A stretch of 64,000 nucleotides of DNA from the NCBI GenBank assembly GCA_964568455.1, contig CAZMPJ010000010.1, forward strand, positions 8,484-72,483. The letters run 5' to 3'. The DNA comes from CAZMPJ01 sp964568455 (GTDB taxonomy: Bacteria; Margulisbacteria; WOR-1; O2-12-FULL-45-9). The translations under genes were made by a program, and so were the position numbers. Positions 25,534 through 34,035 of this stretch are shown here, piece by piece. Each line of letters starts with the position of its first letter. Within the stretch, counting starts at the first letter, position 1. The notes beneath the pieces were generated by a model. That model did no database searches. It had not been told where the DNA came from and saw nothing but the letters and a program-made list of their open reading frames with translations.

Positions 25534-25698
25534 ATGTTAATAGAACGATCAGAATTTAAAGGCCGACCCATGTTAGTGATTAAAAATGGTGAGGAAGATA
25601 AATTTCCTTTTTCTTTTGGGTTATCCAAAGCGAAAAAGATTTTAGCTAGTATTGAAGCAATCAAACAGTTTGTGGCTGATAACGATAAAGCTAAATAA
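25534..25698 (+). CDS. Small conserved-looking protein, 54 residues
   Basis: Starts MLIERSEFKGRPMLVIKNGE and ends with a Lys/Asp-rich tail (FVADNDKAK). AAGGAGG lies 6 bases before the ATG, and TATAAT is 13 bases farther upstream, so it appears to be a genuine expressed gene. It has a predicted beta-hairpin followed by a helix (SFGLSKAKKILASIEAIKQF). I recall similar short proteins in other bacteria but cannot assign a function. Soluble, no signal. Confidence 0.72.
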   Translation: MLIERSEFKGRPMLVIKNGEEDKFPFSFGLSKAKKILASIEAIKQFVADNDKAK

Positions 25699-25703
25699 AC
25701 GGC

Positions 25704-26888
25704 TTAATAATTATCAATAAAATCTCTTAGATCTCCAATTTGTGTCCAGGTACTTCCACTATCTGTGCTTTTGTAGACCCGTAGGCCGTCGGCTGCAGCG
25801 TAAACCGTAGTTGGCTCTGATGGCGCGAAGACCACATCACTGATATTAGTTGTGCCGCTGGCTTGAACCTCTGCCGTCAGGACCGCCGTCCAAGTCTGCA
25901 TACCATCTGAAGTTTTGTAAAGGACATTTGTATGAGAAAACAGCACTAGATTGGGGTCAGCTGGAGAAATTTCAATGGCTTTGCCGCCATAGAAACTAAT
26001 ATTTGTCCAGCTGGTGCCTTCGTTAGTAGTTTTATGCATATTCATGGAGTCTCTGGCCATAATATAAATAATGTTTTTGTCTGATGGCGCGACTTCGAAG
26101 GGGTCGATGTGAATATCAGGCGTATTTACGGTTGTCCAGGTTTGGCCTTGGTCGGGGCTTTTCTTTAGACCGATGGCTTCGGAGGTATTGGTGAAGTTTG
26201 TGCCTACCAGATAAACATTATCTGAATCCCAGACAATAATTTTTCTAAACCCATTGGTTTCGGCTGGAGAAGCCAGGTTTAAATTGCTCCAACTCTCTGC
26301 ACTGTTAGTGCTTTTATAAATCGCGCCTGAACTGCCAGCTACGTCTGTATCTACACAAAGGCCCACATATAAAGTGTTGGGATTTCCGGAATCAAGACTA
26401 ATGCTTCTAGACATGTACTCGGCGGGGAAACCACTGACCTTACGTGACCAGGTTGCTCCTCCGTCAATGCTTTTGTAAACACCGCTGGCTTGATGGCCTG
26501 GTACAGTAGCAACATAAAGGATGTTGTTATTTGTTGGGTGGATAATTGTCTCATATATTTCCGGATAAGAATTATTAGACTGAATTAGGCCTGCTCTCAA
26601 CCAGGTCCAATTTGTGCCGCCATCAACACTTTTAAAAATTCCATTGCCCTCAGAACCTAAAAATATTACTTCTGGGCTAATATAAGAAACGGCTAATGAT
26701 CTAAAAACTTGATCATTGTCATTAGGGCTAGTCCCTACATCTGGTCCACTAATTGGTGCTTGGGTGGTAGTGGTGGTGCTTGCGCCGAGCGTAGTCGAAG
26801 TAGTTGAGCTTGTGCCGCTTTGACCACAAGAATAGAGAATAGCTGCAAAAACCAAAAGAACGCTAATAATCAGTACTCTTCTTAGCAC
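25704..26888 (-). CDS. Lipoprotein with BNR/sortilin-type propeller repeats
   Basis: 394 residues. Lipoprotein signal with lipobox LYSC near residue 21, a Thr/Ser linker, then repeated Asp-box-like motifs (KSVDGGTNWT, KSIDGGATWS, KSTNSAESWS, KSPDQGQTWT, KTSDGMQTWT, KSTDSGSTWTQ), typical of a BNR/VPS10-like beta-propeller. Exposed on the envelope; the binding partner is unknown. The DNA encoding the linker (about 26783-26803) contains a palindrome-like stretch, GCCGAGCGTAGTCGAAG, that resembles intergenic repeat DNA, for example the hairpin near 28366. The coding stop is 5 bases from the small plus-strand gene's stop. Confidence 0.85.
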   Translation of the reverse strand: MLRRVLIISVLLVFAAILYSCGQSGTSSTTSTTLGASTTTTTQAPISGPDVGTSPNDNDQVFRSLAVSYISPEVIFLGSEGNGIFKSVDGGTNWTWLRAGLIQSNNSYPEIYETIIHPTNNNILYVATVPGHQASGVYKSIDGGATWSRKVSGFPAEYMSRSISLDSGNPNTLYVGLCVDTDVAGSSGAIYKSTNSAESWSNLNLASPAETNGFRKIIVWDSDNVYLVGTNFTNTSEAIGLKKSPDQGQTWTTVNTPDIHIDPFEVAPSDKNIIYIMARDSMNMHKTTNEGTSWTNISFYGGKAIEISPADPNLVLFSHTNVLYKTSDGMQTWTAVLTAEVQASGTTNISDVVFAPSEPTTVYAAADGLRVYKSTDSGSTWTQIGDLRDFIDNY

Positions 26889-26947
26889 CCTTTTATTATA
26901 ACAGTTTTTTCTTGAGTTAAATAATTATTTTTTGCAATAAACAACAA

Positions 26948-26984
26948 AAAAGCTCCCAGAAAGAATCCGGGAGCTTTTCGTTAT
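26948..26984 (-). terminator. Terminator of gdhA (probably bidirectional)
   Basis: AAAAGCTCCC and GGGAGCTTTT arms around an 11-base loop, with T-rich flanks on the minus strand. Confidence 0.85.
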
Positions 26985-27008
26985 TAATTATCAGTTACAG
27001 GTTATAAG

Positions 27009-28340
27009 TTAAACTATTCCCTGTGCGAACATTGCCCTAGCTACTTTTTCAAACCCAGCAATATTGGCGCCAATAACTAGGTTACCTGGTTGGCCATATT
27101 CTTCTGCAGCGCGTTTACATTCTCTATAAATATGCTGCATGATCATTTCATCCAGCAGTTTGTCTGTCTTTTCAAAACTCCAGGATATTCTCTGGCTGTT
27201 TTGAGCCATTTCAAGACCAGATACTGCTACGCCACCAGCATTGGCAGCTTTAGCCGGACCAAAAGCAACTTTGTTCTTTAAGAAAACTTTGATTGCTCCT
27301 GGAGTTGAAGGCATGTTAGCACCTTCAGCTACTGCCCAAACACCGTTTTCAACTAATTTCTTAGCTGCTTTTTCATCCAACTCGTTTTGGGTAGCGTTGG
27401 GGAGGGCGATATCACATTTTACATTCCAAATCCCAGCACAACCTTCAGTGTAGGTTGCATCAGGACGATGTTTAATGTATTCTTTGATCCTTTTTCTTTC
27501 AACTTCTTTAAGTTGTTTGACAATTTTTAAGTCGATTCCGTCTTTGTCATGGATATAACCACCAGAATCGCTCATTGCCACAACTTTGGCGCCTAGTTCT
27601 TGGCATTTCTGGGCAGCATAAATAGAAACGTTACCAGAACCAGAAGTAACAACGGTTGCATCTTTAATATTTTTGCCTGCATCTTTTAACATTTGCAGTA
27701 CAAAGTAAATTAAGCCGTAACCAGTAGCTTCTGTTCTAACTAAGCTTCCGCCCCAATCAAGTCCTTTACCGGTTAAAATTCCAGTAAATTCGTTTCTGAT
27801 CTTTTTATACATACCAAACATATAGCCGATTTCTCTTCCACCAACTCCAATGTCGCCAGCTGGCACGTCAGTGTCTGGGCCAATGTGTCGGCACAGCTCG
27901 GACATAAAGCTTTGGCAAAATTTCATAACTTCGGCATCAGATTTTCCTTTAGGATCAAAATCTGATCCACCTTTACCGCCGCCCATGGCTAGTCCGGTTA
28001 AGGAGTTCTTAAGGATCTGTTCAAACCCTAAGAATTTTATGATTCCAGGATAAACGGAAGGGTGGAAGCGTAAGCCACCTTTATAAGGGCCTAGCGCGCT
28101 GTTAAACTCAAACCTCATACCTCGATTTACTTGGACCACTCCCTTATCATCGATCCAGGGAACTCGAAACAAGATTTGTCTTTCTGGTTCAACCAGTCTT
28201 TCAACAATCTTTGCTTCTTTATATTCTGGATGTTTTTCGAGCACGGGAGCAATAGATTCCAGAACTTCTTCTACTGCTTGGTGAAATTCGGGTTCAGCTG
28301 GGTTTCTTTTTTTCACCTGTTCAAGTATCTTCTTCATCAT
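27009..28340 (-). CDS. gdhA: Glutamate dehydrogenase (NADP-type, hexameric)
   Basis: Makes glutamate from 2-oxoglutarate and ammonia. 443 residues, as for NADP-dependent bacterial enzymes. Motifs: FRVPWIDDKGVVQVNRGMR, GPYKGGLRFHPSV, MGGGKGGSDFDPKGKSD (catalytic Lys), PAGDIGVGGREIGYMFG, and a Rossmann segment GSGNVSIYAAQKC. AGGAGG precedes the ATG ATG start by about 9 bases. It is divergent from the NrpR-like regulator, with a perfect palindrome between them, so nitrogen control by that regulator is likely. Ammonia can also enter through GS/GOGAT nearby. Confidence 0.97.
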   Translation of the reverse strand: MMKKILEQVKKRNPAEPEFHQAVEEVLESIAPVLEKHPEYKEAKIVERLVEPERQILFRVPWIDDKGVVQVNRGMRFEFNSALGPYKGGLRFHPSVYPGIIKFLGFEQILKNSLTGLAMGGGKGGSDFDPKGKSDAEVMKFCQSFMSELCRHIGPDTDVPAGDIGVGGREIGYMFGMYKKIRNEFTGILTGKGLDWGGSLVRTEATGYGLIYFVLQMLKDAGKNIKDATVVTSGSGNVSIYAAQKCQELGAKVVAMSDSGGYIHDKDGIDLKIVKQLKEVERKRIKEYIKHRPDATYTEGCAGIWNVKCDIALPNATQNELDEKAAKKLVENGVWAVAEGANMPSTPGAIKVFLKNKVAFGPAKAANAGGVAVSGLEMAQNSQRISWSFEKTDKLLDEMIMQHIYRECKRAAEEYGQPGNLVIGANIAGFEKVARAMFAQGIV

Positions 28341-28360
28341 CTTTCTTTTCCTCCTTTTTT

Positions 28361-28385
28361 TATTACCCCGAGCTATGTCGAGGGG
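28361..28385. repeat. Imperfect hairpin in gdhA leader
   Basis: CCCCGAGCTATGTCGAGGGG: CCC-CGA pairs TCG-A-GGG with one bulge. The same style of sequence (CCGAGC..GTCGA) occurs inside the lipoprotein linker at 26.8 kb; likely a dispersed repeat. Confidence 0.5.
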
Positions 28386-28407
28386 TTATGGCAATCTATT
28401 GCCATAA
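28386..28407. promoter_or_regulatory. 22-bp perfect palindrome, candidate NrpR operator
   Basis: Arms TTATGGCAAT and ATTGCCATAA separated by CT. Its right arm contains the -35 (TTGCCA) of the nrpR promoter, and it lies just inside the predicted gdhA promoter on the other strand (TTGAAA at 28413-28408), so one bound dimer could repress both genes. Confidence 0.7.
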
Positions 28408-28427
28408 GTTTCAAGGTGCGGTATACT
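28399..28427 (+). promoter_or_regulatory. Promoter of the NrpR-like regulator
   Basis: TTGCCA (28399-28404), 17 bases, TATACT (28422-28427). The -35 overlaps the palindrome, which suggests autoregulation. Confidence 0.7.
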
Positions 28428-28462
28428 TTATAGGAAAAGAGGGGGGTTGTCAAGTACTAACC

Positions 28463-29410
28463 ATGCAAAATGATAGAAAATTATATTCAATCTTAAAAAT
28501 TGTATCTGAATCACAAGGCCCGATTGATTCAAAAGAAATTGCTTTACGTCTAAGGGAGCTTGGAATCAATATCTCTGCTCGCACAGTGCGTTATCATTTA
28601 AAAAATTTAGATCAAGAAAATTTAACTGAAGTTAAATGGCGCGAAGGAAGAACCATTACCAAAAAAGGTCGAGAAGAACTGGATAATGCGGGAATTTCTG
28701 ACAAGATTGGTTTAGTTAGCGCCAACATTGAAGAACTTTCTTACACGGTTGATTTTGATCTGGCAAAAAGGTCGGGCAAGGTAGTTTTAAATATTTCTCT
28801 TTTTCATAAAAGCGAATTTAAAAAAGCGCTTAGGATTATGCAGGAAGTTTTTAAAAGTAAATTAACCATGGGCTCAAAAGTTTTAGTGGAAGACTATGGT
28901 AAAGGTAAAATAGCTTTTGGTACTTTATGTGCAGTTAATTTAAATGCTATTTGGATCAAACATGGCATCCCGGTTGAATCTCGCTTTGGTGGCGTGCTTC
29001 AGATAAAAGATGGGAAACCTTTAAGATTTACTGAGCTAGTTGGTTATGCCAGCTCCACTCTTGATCCGCATGAGATTTTTATCCGTAGCAAAATGACTAG
29101 TGTCAGGGAGGCAGCTAAGGGGAACGGTAAAATTCTAGTTGGCTTGCGCGAAATTCCGGCAGCTTCCAAAAAACTTGCCTTGGAAATAATGGAAGAGGCA
29201 GACCAGGCTGGGATTGGCAAGGCCATTCATATTGGCAATAATGGCAGCTTAGTTATGGGTATGCCGGTTGGCGTGGGCCGGGTTGGCGTAGTTATTCCTG
29301 GAGGATTAAATGCGGTGGCGGCCTGTGAGGAGTGGGGGATTGAGACCGAAAGTAAAGCCTTATCAGCCTTGGTTGATTACGATCGCTTGATTGATTTTGA
29401 TAAGTTATAA
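28463..29410 (+). CDS. nrpR: NrpR-type nitrogen regulator (winged HTH + one NrpR domain)
   Basis: 315 residues from the ATG at 28463; the frame is open upstream, but that start would lie in the promoter. Residues 1-75 are a winged HTH (IDSKEIALRLRELGINISARTVRYHLKNL). Residues about 90-310 form one NrpR/DUF128 domain, with GGVLQIKDGKP, FTELVGYASSTLDP and GMPVGVGRVGVVIPGGLNAV. In methanogens NrpR represses nitrogen genes and is released by 2-oxoglutarate; bacterial single-domain forms are less studied. Divergent from gdhA and at the head of the nitrogen island, which fits a nitrogen repressor. Confidence 0.9.
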   Translation: MQNDRKLYSILKIVSESQGPIDSKEIALRLRELGINISARTVRYHLKNLDQENLTEVKWREGRTITKKGREELDNAGISDKIGLVSANIEELSYTVDFDLAKRSGKVVLNISLFHKSEFKKALRIMQEVFKSKLTMGSKVLVEDYGKGKIAFGTLCAVNLNAIWIKHGIPVESRFGGVLQIKDGKPLRFTELVGYASSTLDPHEIFIRSKMTSVREAAKGNGKILVGLREIPAASKKLALEIMEEADQAGIGKAIHIGNNGSLVMGMPVGVGRVGVVIPGGLNAVAACEEWGIETESKALSALVDYDRLIDFDKL

Positions 29411-29419
29411 TAATATAAT
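29391..29419 (+). promoter_or_regulatory. Promoter of the PEP-synthase-like gene
   Basis: TTGATT (29391-29396), 17 bases, TATAAT (29414-29419). The leader contains GGTGTCGAAGCC, a phrase repeated near other genes of the island. Confidence 0.6.
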
Positions 29420-29463
29420 GTAAGTAACCCATAGGTGTCGAAGCCTTTTTATAGGAGGCATCT

Positions 29464-31998
29464 ATGGCAATTTTTGATAAAACTACTAGCGGTCTTCCGG
29501 GCTTAGACAAAATTTTACATAACCTGCGTTTGGGAGACAATGTTGTTTTTCAGGTAGACAGCATTGAAAACTACCAACATTTTGTAAGGCCATTTATAAA
29601 TCAGGCTTTAAAAAACAATAAAAATTTAGTCTATATCCGCTTTGCTAAGCATCCTCCTTTAATTGAGAAGCAAGATCAAGTTAAGCTTTATAAATTGGAT
29701 GCGAGCCAGGGATTTGAATCCTTTACCAAAAAAATTCACGAAATAGTAACAAAAGAGGGTAAGGGTGCTTTTTATATATTTGACTGTTTATCTGACTTGC
29801 TTTCTGCCTGGGCCACCGATCTTATGATTAGCAACTTTTTTATGGTTACCTGTCCCTACTTGTTTAAGCTGGAAACCGTGGCTTATTTTGCCTTAATGCG
29901 GGACAACCATTCTTTTAAAACTATTGCCAGAATACGCGAGACCACCCAGCTTTTGCTGGATGTATATAATTTTGAAAACAAATATTATTTACATGCTTTG
30001 AAAGTATGGAAAAGGCATTCGCCTACCATGTTTCTTCCTCATGTTGAAGAAGAACAAAAGTTTATACCGATTATTAACAGTGCTGAAGCAGCCCGGTTGT
30101 TTTCTTTCTTATCTGTTAAAGGGGCAGAGAGTGTGGAGAGAAACCTTGATTATTGGGATAAGCTTTTTATCCAGGCAGAAGATTTGCTAGCTTCGGCTGA
30201 CAATAAACAAATGCTGGAAAAACTGGTAAGTATTATGCTGGCTAAAGAAAAACGCATGGTTGATTTGATTGACCGCTATTTTAATTTAGAAGATTTAATA
30301 AAAATTAAAAGCCGCATGATTGGCACTGGTTTTATTGGTGGAAAAACCCTAGGAATGCTCCTGGCCAGAAAAATACTTGATAAATGGAAGCATTTACTTG
30401 AGCCGCATGACTCTTTTTATATTGGTTCAGATGTGTTTTATGCTTATATTGTAGAAAATGGCTGGTGGGAGCTATGGCTGGAACAGAAGACTGAAAAAGG
30501 GTTCTTTAGTAAAGCTAAGGAGCTTAAAGAAAAACTGTTAAATGGTAAATTTCCTGAGGAAATCACAGAGAAATTTCAACAAATGATTGAATACTTTGGT
30601 CAGTCCCCGATTATTGTGCGCTCATCCAGTTTACTGGAAGATAGTTTTGGTAATGCTTTTGCGGGTAAATATGAAAGTTTGTTTTGTGTTAATCAAGGTT
30701 CTCCAGAAGAAAGGTATGAACAATTTGAAAATACTGTGCGCCGAATTTTTGCTAGTACGATGGATGAAGAAGCGTTGAATTACCGCTTGCAGCGAGGCCT
30801 GGCAGGAAAAGATGAGCAAATGGCGCTTTTAGTGCAAAGAGTTTCTGGCAGCTACCATAAAAAGTATTTTTTCCCTTATATTGCGGGGGTTGGGTTTTCT
30901 TATAACACTTTTGTCTGGGATGAGGGCATGGATCCCAAAGCCGGTATGTTGCGCTTGGTTTTTGGCTTGGGAACCAGGGCGGTTAATCGCTCAGAAGGCG
31001 ATTACCCGGCGATTGTGGCACTGGATGCCCCCTTAAAAAGGCCTTATGCTGGCACGGATAATTTAAAAAGATTTTCCCAACATGAGGTTGATGCGCTTGA
31101 TATTGAGAAAAACCTGTTAAAAACTATTTCCTTAGAGGATTTTATTAAAGAAGAGTCGGTGGATTTGCAAATGGTTGGAAAAAGAGACTTTCAGGCCGAA
31201 GAAAAGTTAAAAAAACTAGGTTCTGACCAACCGGTTTGGATTCTTACTTTTGAAAAATTATTGTCTCAAACCAATTTTGCTAAAGACATGAGAAAGATGT
31301 TTGAAATATTGAACCAGGCTTATGATTATCCGGTAGATGTGGAATTTACTTTAAATTTTTCGGCTGACCATAAAATGCAGATAAATTTAGTGCAGTGCCG
31401 GCCGCTTCAAACTCGAGGTATTGTTGGCCAAGTAAATATTCCCACAAATATTTCAAAAGATAAGCTTTTGTTTAGCTCAAAAGGTAATTTTATGGGTGGC
31501 AACGTTTCGCTTGAACTTAAAAGGCTGGTTTTGGTTGATCCAAAAACTTATGGCGACTTATTAATTAAAGAAAAATATGAATTGGCCCGGATGATTGGCA
31601 GCTTAAATAATAATATTCCTACTTTATTAATTGGGCCAGGGCGGTGGGGAACTCGTGACCCTTCTTTGGGGGTTCCGGTTAAGTTTGCAGAAATCAGCAA
31701 GGTTAAAGCCTTGGTTGAAATTGATGATCCAGAAAGAGGCTTTAGTCCAGAGCTTTCTTTTGGCTCCCATTTCTTTTTGGATCTGGTGGAAGCAGACGTA
31801 TTTTATGCAGCTTTATTTATGGACAACAAAGGAAATTATTTTAATCATCAATGGATTGCGGCGCAAGAAAACAATTTGGAAAACCTGCTTCCCGAGGCTA
31901 AAAAATATTCAAATAACCTTAAAATTATTGAATTCAAGCAAAAGCCATTAAAACTGCTCTCTGATATTACCTCGCAGCGAGTAGTTTGTTTGACATAA
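29464..31998 (+). CDS. PEP-synthase/PPDK-like protein with KaiC-like N-terminus
   Basis: 844 residues. Residues 1 to about 210 look like a RecA/KaiC-type fold (TSGLPGLDKILHNLRLGDNV) but the P-loop is degenerate (VDSIENYQ). Residues about 290-700 hold the PEP/pyruvate-binding ATP-grasp domain: IGTGFIGGKTLGML, IVRSSSLLEDSFGNAFAGKYES, and VEFTLNFSADHKMQINLVQCRPLQ. The phosphohistidine swivel and PEP-binding barrel of true PEP synthase are not seen. It may phosphorylate or sense rather than make PEP. AGGAGG serves the ATG. It lies between nrpR and the sigma-54 activator. Confidence 0.82.
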   Translation: MAIFDKTTSGLPGLDKILHNLRLGDNVVFQVDSIENYQHFVRPFINQALKNNKNLVYIRFAKHPPLIEKQDQVKLYKLDASQGFESFTKKIHEIVTKEGKGAFYIFDCLSDLLSAWATDLMISNFFMVTCPYLFKLETVAYFALMRDNHSFKTIARIRETTQLLLDVYNFENKYYLHALKVWKRHSPTMFLPHVEEEQKFIPIINSAEAARLFSFLSVKGAESVERNLDYWDKLFIQAEDLLASADNKQMLEKLVSIMLAKEKRMVDLIDRYFNLEDLIKIKSRMIGTGFIGGKTLGMLLARKILDKWKHLLEPHDSFYIGSDVFYAYIVENGWWELWLEQKTEKGFFSKAKELKEKLLNGKFPEEITEKFQQMIEYFGQSPIIVRSSSLLEDSFGNAFAGKYESLFCVNQGSPEERYEQFENTVRRIFASTMDEEALNYRLQRGLAGKDEQMALLVQRVSGSYHKKYFFPYIAGVGFSYNTFVWDEGMDPKAGMLRLVFGLGTRAVNRSEGDYPAIVALDAPLKRPYAGTDNLKRFSQHEVDALDIEKNLLKTISLEDFIKEESVDLQMVGKRDFQAEEKLKKLGSDQPVWILTFEKLLSQTNFAKDMRKMFEILNQAYDYPVDVEFTLNFSADHKMQINLVQCRPLQTRGIVGQVNIPTNISKDKLLFSSKGNFMGGNVSLELKRLVLVDPKTYGDLLIKEKYELARMIGSLNNNIPTLLIGPGRWGTRDPSLGVPVKFAEISKVKALVEIDDPERGFSPELSFGSHFFLDLVEADVFYAALFMDNKGNYFNHQWIAAQENNLENLLPEAKKYSNNLKIIEFKQKPLKLLSDITSQRVVCLT

Positions 31999-32019
31999 TC
32001 TACAAAATTGTAGTACAAT
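31990..32019 (+). promoter_or_regulatory. Consensus promoter of the sigma-54 activator, leaderless
   Basis: TTGACA (31990-31995), 18 bases, TACAAT (32014-32019), then 10 bases to the ATG at 32030. Confidence 0.72.
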
Positions 32020-32030
32020 ACAAAATTGTA
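32001..32030. promoter_or_regulatory. Two tandem TACAAAATTGTA palindromes
   Basis: Perfect copies at 32001-32012 and 32019-32030, 18 bp apart. The first fills the promoter spacer, the second covers the start point and first base of the ATG. An ideal place for repression or autoregulation. Related sites occur upstream of both sigma-54 promoters. Confidence 0.7.
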
Positions 32031-33538
32031 TGAGCCCAATGAGAGATATAAAAGTTAAATTGCTGGTCAATATTGGGGAAGCGCTTTCTTCTTCGCTAAA
32101 CCTTGAGGATAGTCTACAGTCAATTTTCAAAATTCTTTCTGACCATTTAAAAATGAAACGCGGAACCATTACTTTAGTTGATCCTAATACCAATGAGCTG
32201 CATATTGAAATTGCTTATGGTTTAAGCAAAAAAGAAAAACAAAGAGGCCGTTATAAAATTGGCGAAGGTATAACCGGTAAAGTGGTTGAAAGCGGAGAGC
32301 CTATGATAGTGCCGGATATTGACGCAGAGCCCTTGTTTTTAAATAAAACCAAAGCTCGTAAAGATTTAAAAGAAAGAAAATTTGCTTTTCTTTGTGTGCC
32401 AATTAAATTTGGTAATAAGGTAGTAGGCGCACTTTCGGTTGACCATTTATTTAAAGGTGATATTTCCTATGAAGAAGATATTAAGCTTTTAACTATTATT
32501 GCTTCTATGGTGGGGCAGGCGGTTAAAGTTAGAGAGCTGGCAGAAAAAGATAAGGCGGTAGTGGTGGCGGAAAACGTTAAATTGAAAAACCAACTTAAAG
32601 GTAAATATAAGTTTGGCAATATTATTTATACTTCTTCGGTTATGGATCAGATTTTAAAAGGAGCTCGTCAAGTAGCCCAAACCCAATCAACCGTTTTATT
32701 GCTGGGTGAATCTGGAACTGGAAAAGAATTGGTTGCTTCAGCCATACATTTTTTTAGCCCGCGAGCAGATAAACCTTTAATTAAAGTAGCTTGTGCTGCT
32801 TTGCCAGAAAACCTGCTTGAATCAGAGCTGTTTGGTTATGAAAAAGGGGCTTTTACCGGAGCAATTGACCGTAAAATAGGACGCTTTGAAATGGCACAGG
32901 GCGGAACCATTTTCCTGGATGAAATTGGCGACCTAACTTTGGCCACGCAAGTAAAATTGTTAAGGGTGCTTCAAGAAAAAGAGATTGAGCGTTTAGGCAG
33001 TAGCAAGACCATTAAAATTGATGTGCGGGTAATTTGTGCTACCCATTGTGATCTTGAGAAAATGATTAAAGAAAAAAAGTTTCGTGAAGATTTGTATTAT
33101 CGCATCAATGTGTTTCCAGTAACTATTCCTCCGCTAAAGCAAAGGAAAGAAGATATTTCTTTACTGACTTCGCATTTTATTCATATTTATAATCGGGAGA
33201 GCAAAAAGAAAATTGAAGGGATCAATCGAGCTGCTTTGGATGTTTTAATGGCTTATGATTGGCCGGGTAATGTGCGGCAGCTGGAAAATATAATTGAGCG
33301 GGCGGTTGTTCTTTGTGACGATAAATTGATCTATCCAAAACACTTGCCGGCTAATTTAGTTAAATCCCATGTTGAAGTTCCTTCGCAAGAAACTACTTTA
33401 CCCAAAATCGTGGCCTCAATTGAAAAACAAAAAATTATTGAAGCTTTAAATCTTCACAAAACTCAGCGCAAAGCTGCTAAAGCGCTTGGCCTAACCGAGC
33501 GCATGCTGGGGTATAAAATTAGTAAATATAATGTATAA
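32030..33538 (+). CDS. NifA/NtrC-type sigma-54 activator (GAF-AAA+-Fis HTH)
   Basis: 502 residues. GAF domain (about 10-170), an intact sigma-54 AAA+ domain (about 195-425) with Walker A GESGTGKELVA near 226, the GAFTGA loop near 274, Walker B GGTIFLDEIGDL and the Arg-finger region, then a Fis-type HTH (HKTQRKAAKALGLTERMLGY). The domain order is that of NifA and related enhancer-binding proteins; the GAF ligand may be 2-oxoglutarate or a PII protein by analogy only. Two sigma-54 promoters follow at 33.9 and 36.4 kb, so porin-amtB-glnK and glnA are the likely targets. Confidence 0.92.
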   Translation: MSPMRDIKVKLLVNIGEALSSSLNLEDSLQSIFKILSDHLKMKRGTITLVDPNTNELHIEIAYGLSKKEKQRGRYKIGEGITGKVVESGEPMIVPDIDAEPLFLNKTKARKDLKERKFAFLCVPIKFGNKVVGALSVDHLFKGDISYEEDIKLLTIIASMVGQAVKVRELAEKDKAVVVAENVKLKNQLKGKYKFGNIIYTSSVMDQILKGARQVAQTQSTVLLLGESGTGKELVASAIHFFSPRADKPLIKVACAALPENLLESELFGYEKGAFTGAIDRKIGRFEMAQGGTIFLDEIGDLTLATQVKLLRVLQEKEIERLGSSKTIKIDVRVICATHCDLEKMIKEKKFREDLYYRINVFPVTIPPLKQRKEDISLLTSHFIHIYNRESKKKIEGINRAALDVLMAYDWPGNVRQLENIIERAVVLCDDKLIYPKHLPANLVKSHVEVPSQETTLPKIVASIEKQKIIEALNLHKTQRKAAKALGLTERMLGYKISKYNV

Positions 33539-33887
33539 GTTTTTATTATTTTCTCTTCTCCTGATCTTTTTTACGGCTGGTTGCAATGGTGGTGGGGAAC
33601 AAAATATTTATGATCTAGGCCAAACTATTGTTTTAACTTTGGAATCAAACGCTACCACTGGTTATAGTTGGCAGTTGGCGGATCCAATTGACACAAAGGT
33701 TGTTGAATTGATATCTGATAACTACCTTGCACCGCAGACAGGTCTAGTGGGGGCAGGGGGAGTTGAGGAATGGACATTTAAAGCAATTGGCAAAGGCAAA
33801 GCTAAAATTAAATTAGAATATGTAAGACCCTGGGAAAAAGATCAAGCCCCGGTTGAAACTCAAACCTTTACCCTTCGCGTTCGTTAG
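33531..33887 (+). CDS. Chagasin-like (I42) cysteine-protease inhibitor, lipoprotein
   Basis: 118 residues; starts within the last codons of the sigma-54 activator gene. Lipobox FTAGC near residue 18 implies export and lipid anchoring. The chagasin fold loops are present: SNATTGYSW (residues about 40-48), GGVEEWTFKAIGKG, and RPWEKDQ; these loops wedge into papain-like proteases in studied members. Its target and link with nitrogen control are unknown. Confidence 0.88.
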   Translation: MYKFLLFSLLLIFFTAGCNGGGEQNIYDLGQTIVLTLESNATTGYSWQLADPIDTKVVELISDNYLAPQTGLVGAGGVEEWTFKAIGKGKAKIKLEYVRPWEKDQAPVETQTFTLRVR

Positions 33888-33890
33888 TTC

Positions 33891-33902
33891 CACAAAATTG
33901 TA
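33891..33902. promoter_or_regulatory. CACAAAATTGTA site upstream of sigma-54 promoter
   Basis: Eleven of twelve bases match the palindrome at the sigma-54 activator promoter. Centre is about 28 bp upstream of the -24 GG. Confidence 0.55.
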
Positions 33903-33922
33903 TTTTTCCACTTGTTTTACCT

Positions 33923-33938
33923 TGGCAATAAGATTGCT
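33923..33938 (+). promoter_or_regulatory. Sigma-54 (-24/-12) promoter of porin-amtB-glnK
   Basis: TGGCAATAAGATTGCT: GG (33924-33925) and GC (33936-33937) with the required 10 bases between. Its half-palindromic form GGCAAT-AAG-ATTGC also resembles the gdhA/nrpR palindrome. Confidence 0.82.
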
Positions 33939-34035
33939 ATGTCTATGGTGTGATCAATCATAAAAAAGGAGGTGACAGCGGGTGAAGAATAATAAACAAA
34001 GGTGTCGAATAAAAAACATACTAAGGAGAATAAAA

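Noticed and set aside
28386..28407. Sigma-54 promoter upstream of gdhA (GGCAAT..ATTGC)
   Set aside because: GG and GC are 9 bases apart, not 10, and the sequence is a perfect palindrome; an operator fits better.
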